Shown here: positions 41,658-52,636 of the stretch, piece by piece
How positions within the stretch are numbered: position 1 is the first letter of the stretch
Layout of the letters: every line of letters begins with the position of its first letter
Assembly (NCBI GenBank): GCA_013368315.1
Contig: JAACJM010000029.1
Coordinates: 496,001-560,000, forward strand
DNA: 64,000 bases
DNA from: Tetrapyrgos nigripes
Taxonomy: Eukaryota > Basidiomycota > Agaricomycetes > Agaricales > Campanellaceae
Direction of reading: 5' to 3'
The notes under the pieces: generated by a model
Told to the model about the DNA's origin: nothing
What the model saw: only the letters and a program-made list of their open reading frames with translations
The model's database searches: none
Translations under genes and position numbers: made by a program

Positions 41658-42908
41658 CACTGGGTGCAAATACTTGTAAATCCTCTGCTTTACTGAGGTT
41701 TTACAAGAGTATTACACCAAGCCAATCAATATGTAAGACTCCTTGTCATACATTAGTATTACAAGAGACAGAAAAAATTAGAACAACCTTGTATGACGAT
41801 TGTAAGTCACAAAGAAATACCATGGACTTTCAGTGTGACTTGCTGTCACTGTATACCCTTGGTGGATATACTGTGGAATTACACAGGAATTTGAGAGTGA
41901 CTTTTTGTCACAACATGTCATGTAGTAAGACACATAGGAAATAGTGGAGTATTTCAGTGTGACAGATAATCACAGTATGACAAACAGTAAGGCAAGAGAG
42001 ATTTACAAAGGACTTACAAGGAAGCAAAATCTGCAGGAAATTTACAAAGTGACAATCAAGTCACAGTAATACACTTGTAAGACTAGCTGTATTATGAAGG
42101 AATTACAAGAAACATTTGCTACAAACATGGGTAAATCCTCAGCCTTACTGGTGTATTACAAGAGTATTATGGGGAACCAATCAATATGTAAGTGGGCTTG
42201 ACTTACAGGTGTATTACAAAATAGACAAAAAATGAGGACTATTCTGAAAGACCATTGTAAGCTGCAAGGACATACCATGGACTTTCAGTGTGAGGCTTTG
42301 TCACAGTATAGCATTGAAGAGCATACAGTGGAATTACAAGGTGACTTTTTTGTCACAGTATGTCTTCTTGTAAAACAGAACTGAAATACCAGGGTATTTC
42401 AGTGTGAGATAATGTCACAGAAAGACAATTTGTAAACCAAGTAAAATTTACAGAGGAGTTACCAGAAGGTAGAACTTGAACATATTTACACTGAATTTAC
42501 GGAGGGACAACTGTGTCACAGTAATACCCTAGAAAGACTTGTGATTTTACAAGGGAATTACAAGATGCAGGTTTTAAAAGTCTATCTTGTAAGTCTCTGG
42601 AAAAAACCTGGATGGTAAATGGAGAATATACAGTGTGACAAACAGGTCACAGTAAGACACTTGTAAGTCACAAGACATTACAATGACTTTACTGAGAAGT
42701 GACTATTTTGTAAGTCATCATGTATATCCAATGGACTTACAAGAGACTTGTTGGATGGATTTGCAGTGCATGTCAATTAAGTAATACAGAAGGGCTTACT
42801 GAAAATTTACAGGATGTAATACAATGAATTCATTCAACCAGGTGAATTCAATTTTACTAAATATAAATAGACAGCTCAGGCTGGACAGGAAAAGAGCAGA
42901 CTACTGTG
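41658..42908 (+). repeat. Left terminal inverted repeat of the CACTA-like element
   Basis: About 1,250 bp, complementary over its whole length to 47263-48538. It is built from two tandem versions of a ~455-bp module (compare CCAATCAAT at 41722 and 42177, and CATGG at 41821 and 42276). It contains many CTTGTAA/TTACAAG words and a series of GTGAC...GTCAC mini-palindromes, such as 41835-41849, 41897-41911, 42049-42064 and 42341-42356. These look like subterminal transposase-binding arrays. Confidence 0.9.
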
Positions 42909-45900
42909 TCTGCCTTGTCATCTTCGTCTGCTCAGTCTGTTACATCTGCCCCATCTGCCCCATCTGCCTTGTCTGCTTTGTCCTGCCTTGTCTGCTCCGT
43001 GTGCATTGTCTGCATCGTCTGCCCCGTCTGCCTCGTCTGCTCTGTCTGCCTCGTCTGGCTTGTCTGCTCCGTCTGGCTTGTCTGGCTTGTCTGCTCCGTC
43101 TGCCTTGTCTGCCTTGTCTGCTCCATCTGCCTTGTCTGCCTTGTCTGCTCCGTCTGCTTCATCTGCTCCGTCTGGCTCGTCTGCCTCAACTGCTCCATCT
43201 GCCTTGTCTGCCTTGTCTGCCTTGTCTGCCTTGTCTGCTTCGTCTGCCTTGTCTGTCTGGTCTGCCTTGTGTGCCTTGTCTGCTCCATCTGCTCCGTCTG
43301 CCTCGTCTGCTCTGTCTGCCTCGTCTGCTCCGTGTGCCTTGTCTGCTCCGTCTGCCTTGTCTGCCTTGTCTGCCTCATCTGCCTCATCTGCCTCGTCTGC
43401 CTCGTCTGCCTCATCTGCCCCGTCTGTGTTGTCTGCCTCGTCTGCTCTGTCTGCCTCGTCTGGCTCATCTGCTCTGTCTGCCTTGTCTGGCTTGTCTGCT
43501 CCGTCTGCTCCGTCTGCCTTGTCCGCGTTGTCTGCCTTGTCTGCTCTGTCTGCCTCGTCTGCCTCATCTGCCCCGTCTGCTTCATCTGCCTTGTCTGCCT
43601 TGTCTGCTTCATCTGCCCCGTCTGCCTTGTCTGCTTCGTCTGCCCCGTCTGCCTCGTCTGCCCCGTCTGCCTCGTCTGCCCCGTCTGCCTCGTCTGCCTT
43701 GTCTGCTCCGTCTGCCTCGTCTGCCTTGTCTGCTCCGTCTGCCTTGTCTGCCTCGTCTGCTCCGTCTGCTCCGTCTGCCTTGTCTGCTCCGTCTGCCTCA
43801 TCTGCTCCATCTGCCTCGTCTGCCTCGTCTGCTTCATCTGCCTCGTCTGCCTCGTCTGCCTCGTCTGCCTCGTCTGCTTCATCTGCCTCGTCTGCCTCGT
43901 CTGCTCCGTCTGCCTCGTCTGCCTCGTCTGCCTCGTCTGCTTCATCTGCCTCGTCTGCCTCGTCTGCTCCGTCTGCCTCGTCTGCTCCGTCTGCCTCGTC
44001 TGCCTCGTCTGCTCCGTCTGCCTCATCTGCCTCGTCTGCTCTGTCTGCCTCGTCTGCTCCGTCTGCTCCATCTGCCCCATCTGCTTGTCTGCCTTGTCTG
44101 GCTCGTCTGCTCCATCTGCTCCGTCTGCCTCGTCTGCTCTGTGTGCCTCGTCTGCTTTGTCTGGCTCGTCTGCTTTGTCTGCTTCATCTGCCTTGTCTGC
44201 TTCGTCTGCTCCATCTGCCTTGTCCGCGTCGTCTGCTCCGTCTGCTCTATCTGCCTCGTCTGCCCCGTCTGCCTTGTCTGCCTTGTCTGCTCCGTCTGCC
44301 TTGTCCGCTTCGTCTGCCCTGTCTGCCCTGTCTGCCTTGTCTGCTTCGTCTGCTCCGTCTGCCTTGTCTGCCTTGTCTGCTTTGTCTGCTCCGTCTGCCT
44401 TGTCTGCCTTGTCTGCCTTGTCTGCCTTGTCTGCCTCGTCTGCTTTGTCTGCCTTGTCTGCCTTGTCTGCCTTGTCTGCTTCGTCTGCCTCGTCTGCCTC
44501 GTCTGCTTCGTCTGCTTCGTCTGCCCCGTCTGCCTTGTCTGCTTCGTCTGCCCCGGCCTCGTCTGCCCCGTCTGCCTTGTCTGCCCCGTCTGCTTCATCT
44601 GCCTTGTCTGCCTTGTCTGCTTCGTCTGCCCCGTCTGCCTTGTCTGCTTCGTCTGCCCCGTCTGCCTCGTCTGCCCCGTCTGCCTCGTCTGCCCCGTCTG
44701 CCTTGTCTGCCCCGTCTGCCTTGTCTGCCCCGTCTGCCTCGTCTGCCCCGTCTGCCTCGTCTGCCCCGTCTGCCTCGTCTGCCTCGTCTGCTCCGTCTGC
44801 CTCGTCTGCCTTGTCTGCTCCGTCTGCCTCGTCTGCCTCGTCTGCTCCGTCTGCCTCGTCTGCCTCGTCTGCCTCGTCTGCTCCGTCTGCTCCGTCTGCT
44901 CCGTCTGCCTCGTCTGCTCCGTCTGCTCCGTCTGCTCCGTCTGCTCCGTCTGCCTTGTCTGCTCCGTCTGCTCCATCTGCCCCATCTGCTTGTCTGCCTT
45001 GTCTGGCTCGTCTGCTCCATCTGCTCCGTCTGCCTCGTCTGCTCCGTCTGCCTCGTCTGCTCTGTCTGCCTCGTCTGCTCCGTCTGCCTCGTCTGCTTCG
45101 TCTGGCTCGTCTGCTTCGTCTGCTTCATCTGCCTTGTCTGCTTCGTCTGCTCCGTCTGCCTTGTCCGCGTCGTCTGCTCCGTCTGCTCTATCTGCCTCGT
45201 CTGCCCCGTCTGCCTTGTCTGCCTTGTCTGCTCCATCTGCCTTGTCTGCTTCGTCTGCCCTGTCTGCCCTGTCTGCCTTGTCTGCTTCGTCTGCTCCGTC
45301 TGCCTTGTCTGCCTTGTCTGCTTTGTCTGCTCCGTCTGCCTTGTCTGCCTTGTCTGCTTTGTCTGCTCCGTCTGCCTCATCTGCCTCGTCTGCTTCATCT
45401 GCTCCGTCTGCCTTGTCTGCCCCGTCTGCCTTGTCTGGCCCATCTGCTTTGTCTGCCTCGTCTGCTTCGTCTGCCTCGTCTGCCTCGTCTGCTTCGTCTG
45501 CCCCGTCTGCCTCGTCTCCTTCGTCTACTCCGTCTGCCCTGCGTCTGCCTTGTCTGCTCCGTCTGCCTTGTCTGCGCCATCTGCTCCGTCTGCGCCATCT
45601 GCTCCGTCTGCCCTGTCTGCTTCGTCTGCCTTGTCTGCCTTGTCTGCTCCGTCTGCCTCGTCTGCTTCGTCTGCCCCGTCTGCCTTGTCTGCTTCGTCTG
45701 CTCCGTCTGCCTTGTCTGCTCATCTGCTCCGTCTGCCCTGTCTGCTTCGTCTGCCTCGTCTGCTCTGTCTGCCTTGTCTCCCCCGTCTGCCTCGTCTGGC
45801 TTGTCTGCTCTGTCTGCCTCGTCTGTTCATCTGCTCCATCTGCCTTGTCTGCTCCGTCTGCCTTGTCTGCGCCATCTGCTCCGTCTGCCCTGTCTGCTTC

Positions 45901-46172
45901 GTCTGCCTCGTCTGCTCTGTCTGCCTTGTCTGCCCTGTCTGCCTCGTCTGCCTCGTCTGCTCCGTCTGCCTCGTCTGCCCCGTCTGCCTCGTCTGCCCCA
46001 TCTGCCTCGTCTGCCTCGTCTGCTCTGTCTGCCTTTTCTGCCTCGTCTGCTCCATCTGCCTCATCTGCCTCATCTGCTCCGTCTGCTCTGTCTGCTCCAT
46101 CTGCCTCGTCTGCTTCGTCTGCCTTTTCTGCCTCGTCTGCTCCATCTGTCTTGTCTGCTCCGTCTGCCTCGT
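42909..46172 (+). repeat. Nonamer minisatellite block 1 (TCTGCCTCG type)
   Basis: About 3.26 kb of 9-bp units, mainly TCTGCCTCG, TCTGCCTTG, TCTGCTCCG and TCTGCCCCG, roughly 360 copies. Because the unit is three codons long and holds no stop on either strand, several frames are open over more than 1,000 codons (plus strand) and several hundred (minus). They translate to monotonous Leu/Arg/Pro, Ala/Ser or Val/Cys strings and Gln/Thr/Arg strings. I do not call these genes. Confidence 0.95.
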
Positions 46173-46336
46173 CCAGTCACAGTAGTCTGCCCTTTTCCTG
46201 TCCAGCCTGAACTGTCTATTTATATTTAGTAAAATTTAATTAACCTGGTTGAATGAATTCATTGTATTACATCCTGTAAATCTTCAGTAAGCCCTTCTGT
46301 ATTACTTCATTGACATGCACTGCAAATCCATCCAAC
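46173..46336 (+). repeat. Duplicated inner end of the right inverted repeat
   Basis: A 164-bp copy of 47263-47426 (CACAGTAGTCTGCCCTTTTC onward to ATCCATCCAAC) lies between the two minisatellite blocks. It shows that a segment of minisatellite plus inverted-repeat edge was duplicated in tandem. Confidence 0.88.
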
Positions 46337-47262
46337 TCTGCCTCGTCTGCTTCATCTGCTCTGTCTGCCTCGTCTGCATTGTCTGCTCCGTCTGCTCCGT
46401 CTGCCTGTCTGCTCCGTCTGCCTCGTCTGCATTGTCTGCTCCGTCTGCTCCGTCTGCCCGTCTGCTCCGTCTGCCCGTCTGCTCCATCTGCCCGTCTGCT
46501 CCGTCTGCCTCGTCTGCTTCGTCTGCTCCATCTGCGTCGTCTGCTCTGTCTGCCTCGTCTGCCTCGTCTGCCCCGTCTGCTTTGTCTGCCTCGTCTGCCC
46601 CGTCTGCTTCATCTACCTCGTCTGCTCCGTCTGCCTCGTCTGCCCTGTCTGCTTTGTCTGCCTCGTCTGCCTCGTCTACTCCATCTGCCTCGTCTGCTTC
46701 GTCTGCTCTGTCTGCCTCGTCTGCATTGTCTGCTCCGTCTGCTCCGTCTGCTCCGTCTGCTCCGTCTGCTCCGTCTGCCCATCTGCTTCGTCTGCCTTGT
46801 CTGCCTTGTCTGCCTTGTCTGCTCTGTCTGCCTCATCTGCTTTGTCTGCTCTGTCTGCCTCGTCTGCTTCATCTGCTCCGTCTGCCTCCTCTGCGTCATC
46901 TGCTTCGTCTGCTCTGTCTGCCTCGTCTGCCTCATCTGCTCCGTCTGCTTCGTCTGCCTTGTCTGCTCCGTCTGCTCCATCTGCTTCGTCTGCCTTGTCT
47001 GCCTTGTCTGCTCCATCCGTCTGCTTTGTCTGCCTTGTCTGCCTTGTCTGCTCTGTCTGCCTCATCTGCTTTGTCTGCTCTGTCTGCCTCGTCTGCTTCG
47101 TCTGCTCCGTCTGCCTCCTCTGCGTCATCTGCTTCGTCTGCTCTGTCTGCCTCGTCTGCCTCGTCTGCCTCATCTGCTCCGTCTGCTTCGTCTGCCTTGT
47201 CTGCTCCGTCTGCTCTGTCTGCTTCGTCTGCTCCATCTGTCTTGTCTGCTCCGTCTGCCTCG
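46337..47262 (+). repeat. Nonamer minisatellite block 2
   Basis: About 0.93 kb, roughly 100 units of the same nonamer family as block 1. Occasional 7- or 8-bp units (near 46405, 46455-46500, 46775) shift the frame. Confidence 0.93.
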
Positions 47263-48538
47263 TCCAGCCACAGTAGTCTGCCCTTTTCCTGTCCAGCCTG
47301 AACTGTCTATTTATATTTAGTAAAATTTAATTAACCTGGTTGAATGAATTCATTGTATTACATCCTGTAAATCTTCAGTAAGCCCTTCTGTATTACTTCA
47401 TTGACATGCACTGCAAATCCATCCAACAAGTCTCTTGTAAGTCCATTGGATATACATGATGACCTACAAAATAGTCACTTTTCAGTAAAGTCATTGTAAT
47501 GTCTTGTGACTTACAAGTGTCTTACTGTGACCTGTCTGTCACACTGTATATTCTCCATTTAGCATCCAGGTTTTTTCCAGAGACTTACAAGATAGACTTT
47601 TAAAACCTGCATCTTGTAATTCCCTTGTAAAATCACAAGTCTTTCTAGGGTATTACTGTGACATAGTTGTCCCTCCGTAAATTCAGTGTAAATATGAGCA
47701 GTCTTACCCAAGACTTTCAAGTTCTACCTTCTGGTAAGTCCTCTGTAAATTTTACTTGGTTTACAAATTGTCTTACTGTGACATTATCTCACACTGAAAT
47801 ACCCTGGTATTTCAGTTCTGTTTTACAAGAAGACATACTGCGACAAAAAAGTCACCTTGTAATTCCACTGTATGCTCTTCAATGCTATACTATGACAAGG
47901 CCTCACACTCAAAGTCCATGGTATGTCCTTGCAGCTTACAATGGTCTTTCAGAATAGTCCTCATTTTTTGTCTATTTTGTAATACACTTGTAAGTCAAGC
48001 CCACTTATATATTGATTGGTTCCCCATAATACTCTTGTAATACTCCAGTAAGGCTGAGGATTTACCTGTGTTTGTAGCAAATGTTTCTTGTAATTCCTTC
48101 ATAATACAGCTAGTCTTACAAGTGTATTACTGTGACTTGATTGTCACTTTGTAAATTTCCTGCAGATTTTGCTTCCTTGTAAGTCCTTTGTAAATCTCTC
48201 TTGCCTTACTGTTTGTCATACTGTGATTATCTGTCACACTGAAATACTCCACTATTTCCTATGTGTCTTACTACATGACATGTTGTGACAAAAAGTCACT
48301 CTCAAATTCCTGTGTAATTCCACAGTATATCCACCAAGGGTATACAGTGACAGCAAGTCACACTGAAAGTCCATGGTATTTCTTTGTGACTTACAATCAT
48401 CATACAAGGTTGTTCTAATTTTTTCTGTCTCTTGTAATACTAATGTATGACAAGGAGTCTTACATATTGATTGGCTTGGTGTAATACTCTTGTAAAACCT
48501 CAGTAAAGCAGAGGATTTACAAGTGTTTGCACCCAGTG
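47263..48538 (-). repeat. Right terminal inverted repeat of the CACTA-like element
   Basis: About 1,276 bp, the reverse complement of 41658-42908 with scattered substitutions and small indels. It ends GCACCCAGTG. Confidence 0.9.
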
Positions 48539-48541
48539 CCT

Positions 48542-48656
48542 TGTAGTACAAGTGAACTGTTGAGTATTCTGACTACTCAGAATGCTCGCACTTTACTATT
48601 TGTATAAAAGTCTTTAAGTTTGTGTTTGTTCTACACTTATGCAAAGACACCTATTA
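48542..48656 (+). repeat. 3' LTR of the outer element, segment 4 of 4
   Basis: TGTAGTACAAGTGAACTGTT to ACACCTATTA matches 5' LTR 8811-8924 almost exactly. The next bases CTGC (48657-48660) match the CTGC before the 5' LTR. Confidence 0.9.
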
Positions 48657-48660
48657 CTGC

Positions 48661-51629
48661 ATGATAGATTGTACAGGGTGGCGTGTATTTTGATGCTGAA
48701 AATATACTGTGAATGCTCTATGTACTCATGCATGGCCCTGGAGCATAACAATTACATTTGATAATCTCTAAAGAACATATTCGCCTGTAAAATATGCATG
48801 ATCATTGAAGCCATGATGAAAGGTGGTCACCCCGATGCATCCCGACATCTGGGCACACTTCTTTTTTCTGGCGTTCATTCAAGATTTTCTCACTGCTTGG
48901 TCCTATATAAGATAAAGACTATACATAATACTCCCAGGATGAATATAACCTCAAAGAAGACATGACGAGAGGCATAAAAGCTGTCTGATGTCATGACACA
49001 CCCCGACACCTGTATAATGTCTGATCAAATTCTCATGACTCAGTCTCAGCTCTATATAGATGTACCGAAGATTCACTGGGAGTACTCAAGGTATAAATTT
49101 GTTATGAGATGATACTTAGTGAGGATAGGTGAAGAAATCGACCTTTGGCCACTGGTGACCAGTGACTGCCAATGTTTGAAGCCCAACAACATGTGATGTA
49201 CTACAGTGTACTACTGAATGAATCTCACTAGATAAATGTATGCCCATTGCCCATATGTGCTCAAATAGCTGACCTGGATGGTTTTGGATGCTCAAAATAC
49301 TTGGTAATGACTTAAGGGTGGGAGGACCTATCAAACTGCATGAAAATGTGCTAAACACCTTATGTAGAGGACTTTAATCTGGACATCAATGCCATGTACA
49401 TATTAGGTGTGTCCACATCCAAAAGCTTGCAAAGATAATGAAAAGGGGAATGGGCAACAAACATGCAAGGTCATAGAAGAAATAGGAAGGAACGTGATAG
49501 ATTTGTTTCTGTGATCCCAAGTTCCTGGATACTCAATGTCACTCAGATGGCCCTCCTCCCTTCAGTCAGAGTGAGGGACCTGCACCCAACCTTCACCCAC
49601 ACCACGCACCACAGGTACATGTCAGCAACTTGGTCACAGCGAACCATGGTATGCATAGTAGCAGAGAAGAAATGACATTGACACATCAGGCATGTTTGTT
49701 TACCTACAGCCTTTGATCCAAGGTTGTAGGTAAACAAACCATGACTTAAAGTCAACACTCTGAGCTGGAGCTCTCTATTAGACACTGCTCGGATGTGTAT
49801 GCCATCTGCTGAGCAGTGGCTTGTGATGTCCTTCCTGACCCATGGTACAGTACGCTTCACACCACACGCAGAAGTCATCTTGAAGGCATGAGAAAAGTAT
49901 GGCAGTCACATTATTGGTTGGTTTTTCAAAGTGGCATTGGATCTTTTCAACAATGACCACCACCTGCTCAATAGAGCTCAGCACCAATATTCCTCCTCAT
50001 CACCAGGCACTTGAATCTGTCTCGGTGCCACATGAGTTGGGAACAAATTTGTTTCGTTCTCTGGTGCAGATAGAATTTGTTTCTATCTGTGAACTGAAAC
50101 ACCAATAATCCTTCAATTCCCTCTCATGCTCTCTTTGTCTCTCTCCATGAAACAAGAACCACCTATCTGATTCTGTCACCATTGATGCTATGGCCCTGGT
50201 TGTCTCCACTGACTTTCAATGCTCTAGCCACTCAAACTTGTAAAGAGGAAGGATTGGGTCTGGATTACAAGGTCTGTTGCATTTTTGCTTTTACTTTCTT
50301 TGTACATATTTGCTTTCAGCTTCATTGTACACTGTACACTATAGGCTACACATACTGACTATTTTCAACAGTGTTATTTTAGTCGTCTTCAAGTTTCCAC
50401 TATGACAATGTCTGTGCTGCCACTTTCTATGCCTCCATCCTCAATAGTCTCAATGTCAATGCCTATGCCTATACCTGTCTAGACCTATGTCAGTGCCAAT
50501 GCCTATACTGCACTTTTCAAACCCTGCAAGCATCAACACTGTCATGGTGAAGGTCCAAGGAACACATCTTAACATGAAAATAGATTGACCCCAGCCTGCT
50601 ATTCCTCATCGAAAACACCAACAAGTGACCAAACCTTCCAGTTTTCCAAAGACTGTTCTCAGCGTTGGGGTATAGGTTGGGTCTAGGATAGGCCATGCAG
50701 ATGTCGATGTTGAAGATCAGTAGTGAGTTTTCATGCCAGTCTCTTTTTTCTTTCACTTTCTCTTCTTGTGTTTTCTCTCTTCTTCCTCTTCCATTAATGA
50801 GCATCTTACTGACCACTATCTCTCTCCTTTCCTCCTCCTTTCCATGGTCTCACTTTTGATGTTCACCTCGCCTTGCAATTCCTCAAGGACTGCCACCAGT
50901 GCCACTACTTGACATCATCCTCTTTTAACATTAAGTTTAGTGAACCCACTTTCCCTCCCTTCCTCACTTTGCTTCTTACATATTACTGATATGCTATTGT
51001 CTTTTTCTATGTGTTCACGTCTTTATCTAGCTTCATTAGTGTAAGATACTTTATACTGTATTAATGAAATAATAAACTACTTTGTATCTGATTCTTGGCA
51101 TACAAGTGAGAGTATTGAGCTCAATGGGCTTTGAGATATATTTTGGGCCTTTTACAACTGGAAATATATTTTGGACCTTTTATGGTGGAAATTTCTGTTG
51201 ATGAGTTTACTTGTCAGCATTATCACAGTGGTTATAGGGGACATGATTACCTTGAATCATAAAATGCCCAAAATAATGCCAGTCTTTGGCATCATTTACT
51301 TGAATCTTGGAGCATATACCAAAGTGGGTAGCAGTATAATTGCAAGTATCCTCTTGAACATTGTTTCATATTTTGGATATTGTACAGGCTGTATAGTAAA
51401 GTCAAATTGTTTTCCTCAATGTCTTACTCATGACTGTATTGCACAAAAGTAAATTCTTCTGTAGTAGTTACAACATTATTCTCAATCTGAAAGTTATCTT
51501 ATGCATTGTCTAACATTGTACTATACTGTGGTAGCACTTTACTGACCAAAATATAAAGGTGGATTATTTTGCATTTTAGTCATTTTCCTGCCTTATAAGC
51601 CCTTATAACAAACCTCCCTTTTTCCTAGC
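48661..51629. other. Unassigned flank of the outer element
   Basis: No gene recognised. There is a TATA-like CCTATATAAG near 48901 and CTCTATATAG near 49051 without a clear downstream frame. A perfect 15-bp hairpin is at 49694-49739. Short direct repeats of ATATATTTTGGRCCTTTTA occur near 51136 and 51165. Pyrimidine-rich stretches at 50740-50960 show nothing I can support. Confidence 0.3.
49694..49739. repeat. Perfect inverted repeat (15-bp arms, 16-nt loop)
   Basis: GTTTGTTTACCTACA at 49694-49708 is the exact reverse complement of 49725-49739. No T-run follows as in a terminator. It may be a small foldback or a protein-binding site. Confidence 0.7.
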
Positions 51630-52170
51630 ATGAGGACCAGTTTCCTGATGCCTGCTCCAGCGAACCCTCCAGACCATATTCCAGCACCTACCTTTGCTCC
51701 CACCAATGGTGCTGGTAAAATGTGTATTGGCCCTTGTCTCAAGGGCAAGGTGAATGCATTTTGCCAGCATAAGTGTTGCCAAACATGCTGCATCAACATT
51801 GGTGGATGTAAGGTGCAGAATCACCATCATAGCTATCTTAGCTGCCAGGTGAGGAAGCAGTATGGTATTCTCCTGTCCTAGCCACCACACAGCTGCCACC
51901 ACCTACTACAACCACCTCTTCTGTGTCTCCTCCTTCATGTTTTCTACTCATACACCATCTCCACCTCTTCCTCCAGCTCCATCTCATGGTCTCCAGCTGC
52001 CAACTCCACTAAAACATGTTGATGATTTACTGCAGGCTTGGTCTGATGAAGAGCAGGAAGAGGCCCTGGAATACAGTCATCTTTCTGATGATGTGCAAGA
52101 AACTATGCATGATGTTGATGACTATTTCAAGGGCCATGAGGAGGATGCTGACTTCAAGAGCCTCAATTAG
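51630..52170 (+). CDS. Small Cys-rich protein, possibly two exons (uncertain)
   Basis: An 83-codon frame from ATG 51630 holds a dense Cys/His segment, CIGPCLKGKVNAFC...KCCQTCCINIGGC...HHH, after a Pro-rich head. A GTGAGG donor at 51849 could end this exon after SCQ. A second frame, 51862-52170, is acidic (DDLLQAWSDEEQEEALEYSH) and ends KSLN. A direct GT/AG join at 51849-51881 does not bring the two frames together, so either another acceptor is used or the sequence has a frameshift. The Cys spacing suggests metal binding, and a similar CC...GGC...H pattern occurs in uncharacterised basidiomycete proteins (from memory, not checked). Function unknown. Confidence 0.4.
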
Positions 52171-52636
52171 TGAACTGCACAGGTATCCCATGGGTACTTT
52201 TGAGGCTACCCATACCTGTACCCATGAGGTCCATATACCTGTGGGTCCTGGCTTCAGCAAGGATTGAATACTAGAACTCAGCCCTGGAATCCAAAAAAAA
52301 GGGGGGCAATTTTTACTGTTAAGCCATGTATACAAAGGGTTATATACCATGTCTGATCGGGACCTGTACCCATACCTGTCAGGCCCCTACCTGTGACCCA
52401 TGGCAACCTGCCAAACCCATGCTTTTCACTAGCCTCAATGAAGATCCATTCAGTGACTTTGGAGACACTGTTCTTCTGTTTGTGTAGTCAGCTAACAGTT
52501 CATCTCCTGGGCTATTATACTCCTTCACTCCCTCTACTGCTTCATCATCAACCACTACCTCATCAGTGAAAATGATGTTATGATCTAATGTCATTCCAGA
52601 GGTTCCATGTACAGGAACTGTTCTGGTAAGATGCAA

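Larger units (their letters stand above)
41658..48538. mobile_element. CACTA-like non-autonomous DNA transposon with minisatellite core
   Basis: A 6,881-bp element starting CACTGGGTGCAAATACTTGT and ending with the complementary AGTGTTTGCACCCAGTG, flanked by CCT (41655-41657 and 48539-48541). The 5' LTR near 8800 shows the empty site AAAGTCCTTGTAG. The CACT terminus, 3-bp duplication and repeat-rich subterminal regions identify the CACTA/EnSpm superfamily. Terminal inverted repeats are about 1.25 kb. No transposase is encoded: the core is a nonamer minisatellite in two blocks. The 279-bp MITE at 24684 has the same ends. Confidence 0.9.
7391..48656 (+). mobile_element. Outer giant LTR retrotransposon (Ty3/gypsy-type) with nested insertions
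   Basis: Two LTR copies in the same orientation bound this unit: 7391-8924, and a second copy from 27025 to 48656 interrupted by three younger transposons. The tetranucleotide CTGC is found just outside both ends (7387-7390 and 48657-48660), a possible 4-bp target duplication. A TGG-type primer site follows the 5' LTR and a G-run polypurine tract abuts the 3' LTR. The internal region is 18.1 kb, or roughly 14 kb after subtracting the Tc1, solo LTR, MITE and inverted-repeat insertions. Gag-pol takes up the first ~7.5 kb. The rest is cargo: a tRNA-like sequence and two antisense split genes. Pol has many frameshifts, so the copy is dead. Confidence 0.8.

Noticed and set aside
41597..41944. Pair of identical ~100-codon frames at 41597-41944 (plus) and 48252-48551 (minus)
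   Set aside because: They lie in the two terminal inverted repeats of the CACTA-like element and include LTR sequence; no family resemblance.
42824..46229. Very long open frames (over 1,000 codons in all three plus frames, several hundred on the minus strand)
   Set aside because: They are a by-product of a 9-bp repeat with no stop word in any frame. The products are low-complexity strings, the frames overlap each other, and small unit-length changes shift between them. The ATG of one lies in the transposon arm, but nothing else suggests translation.
42909..47262. CRISPR-like array
   Set aside because: The units are contiguous 9-mers without spacers, and the context is eukaryotic.
52160..52390. 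Short ACCTGTACCCAT-type direct and inverted repeats
   Set aside because: Only a few imperfect copies; no array or element boundary could be defined.
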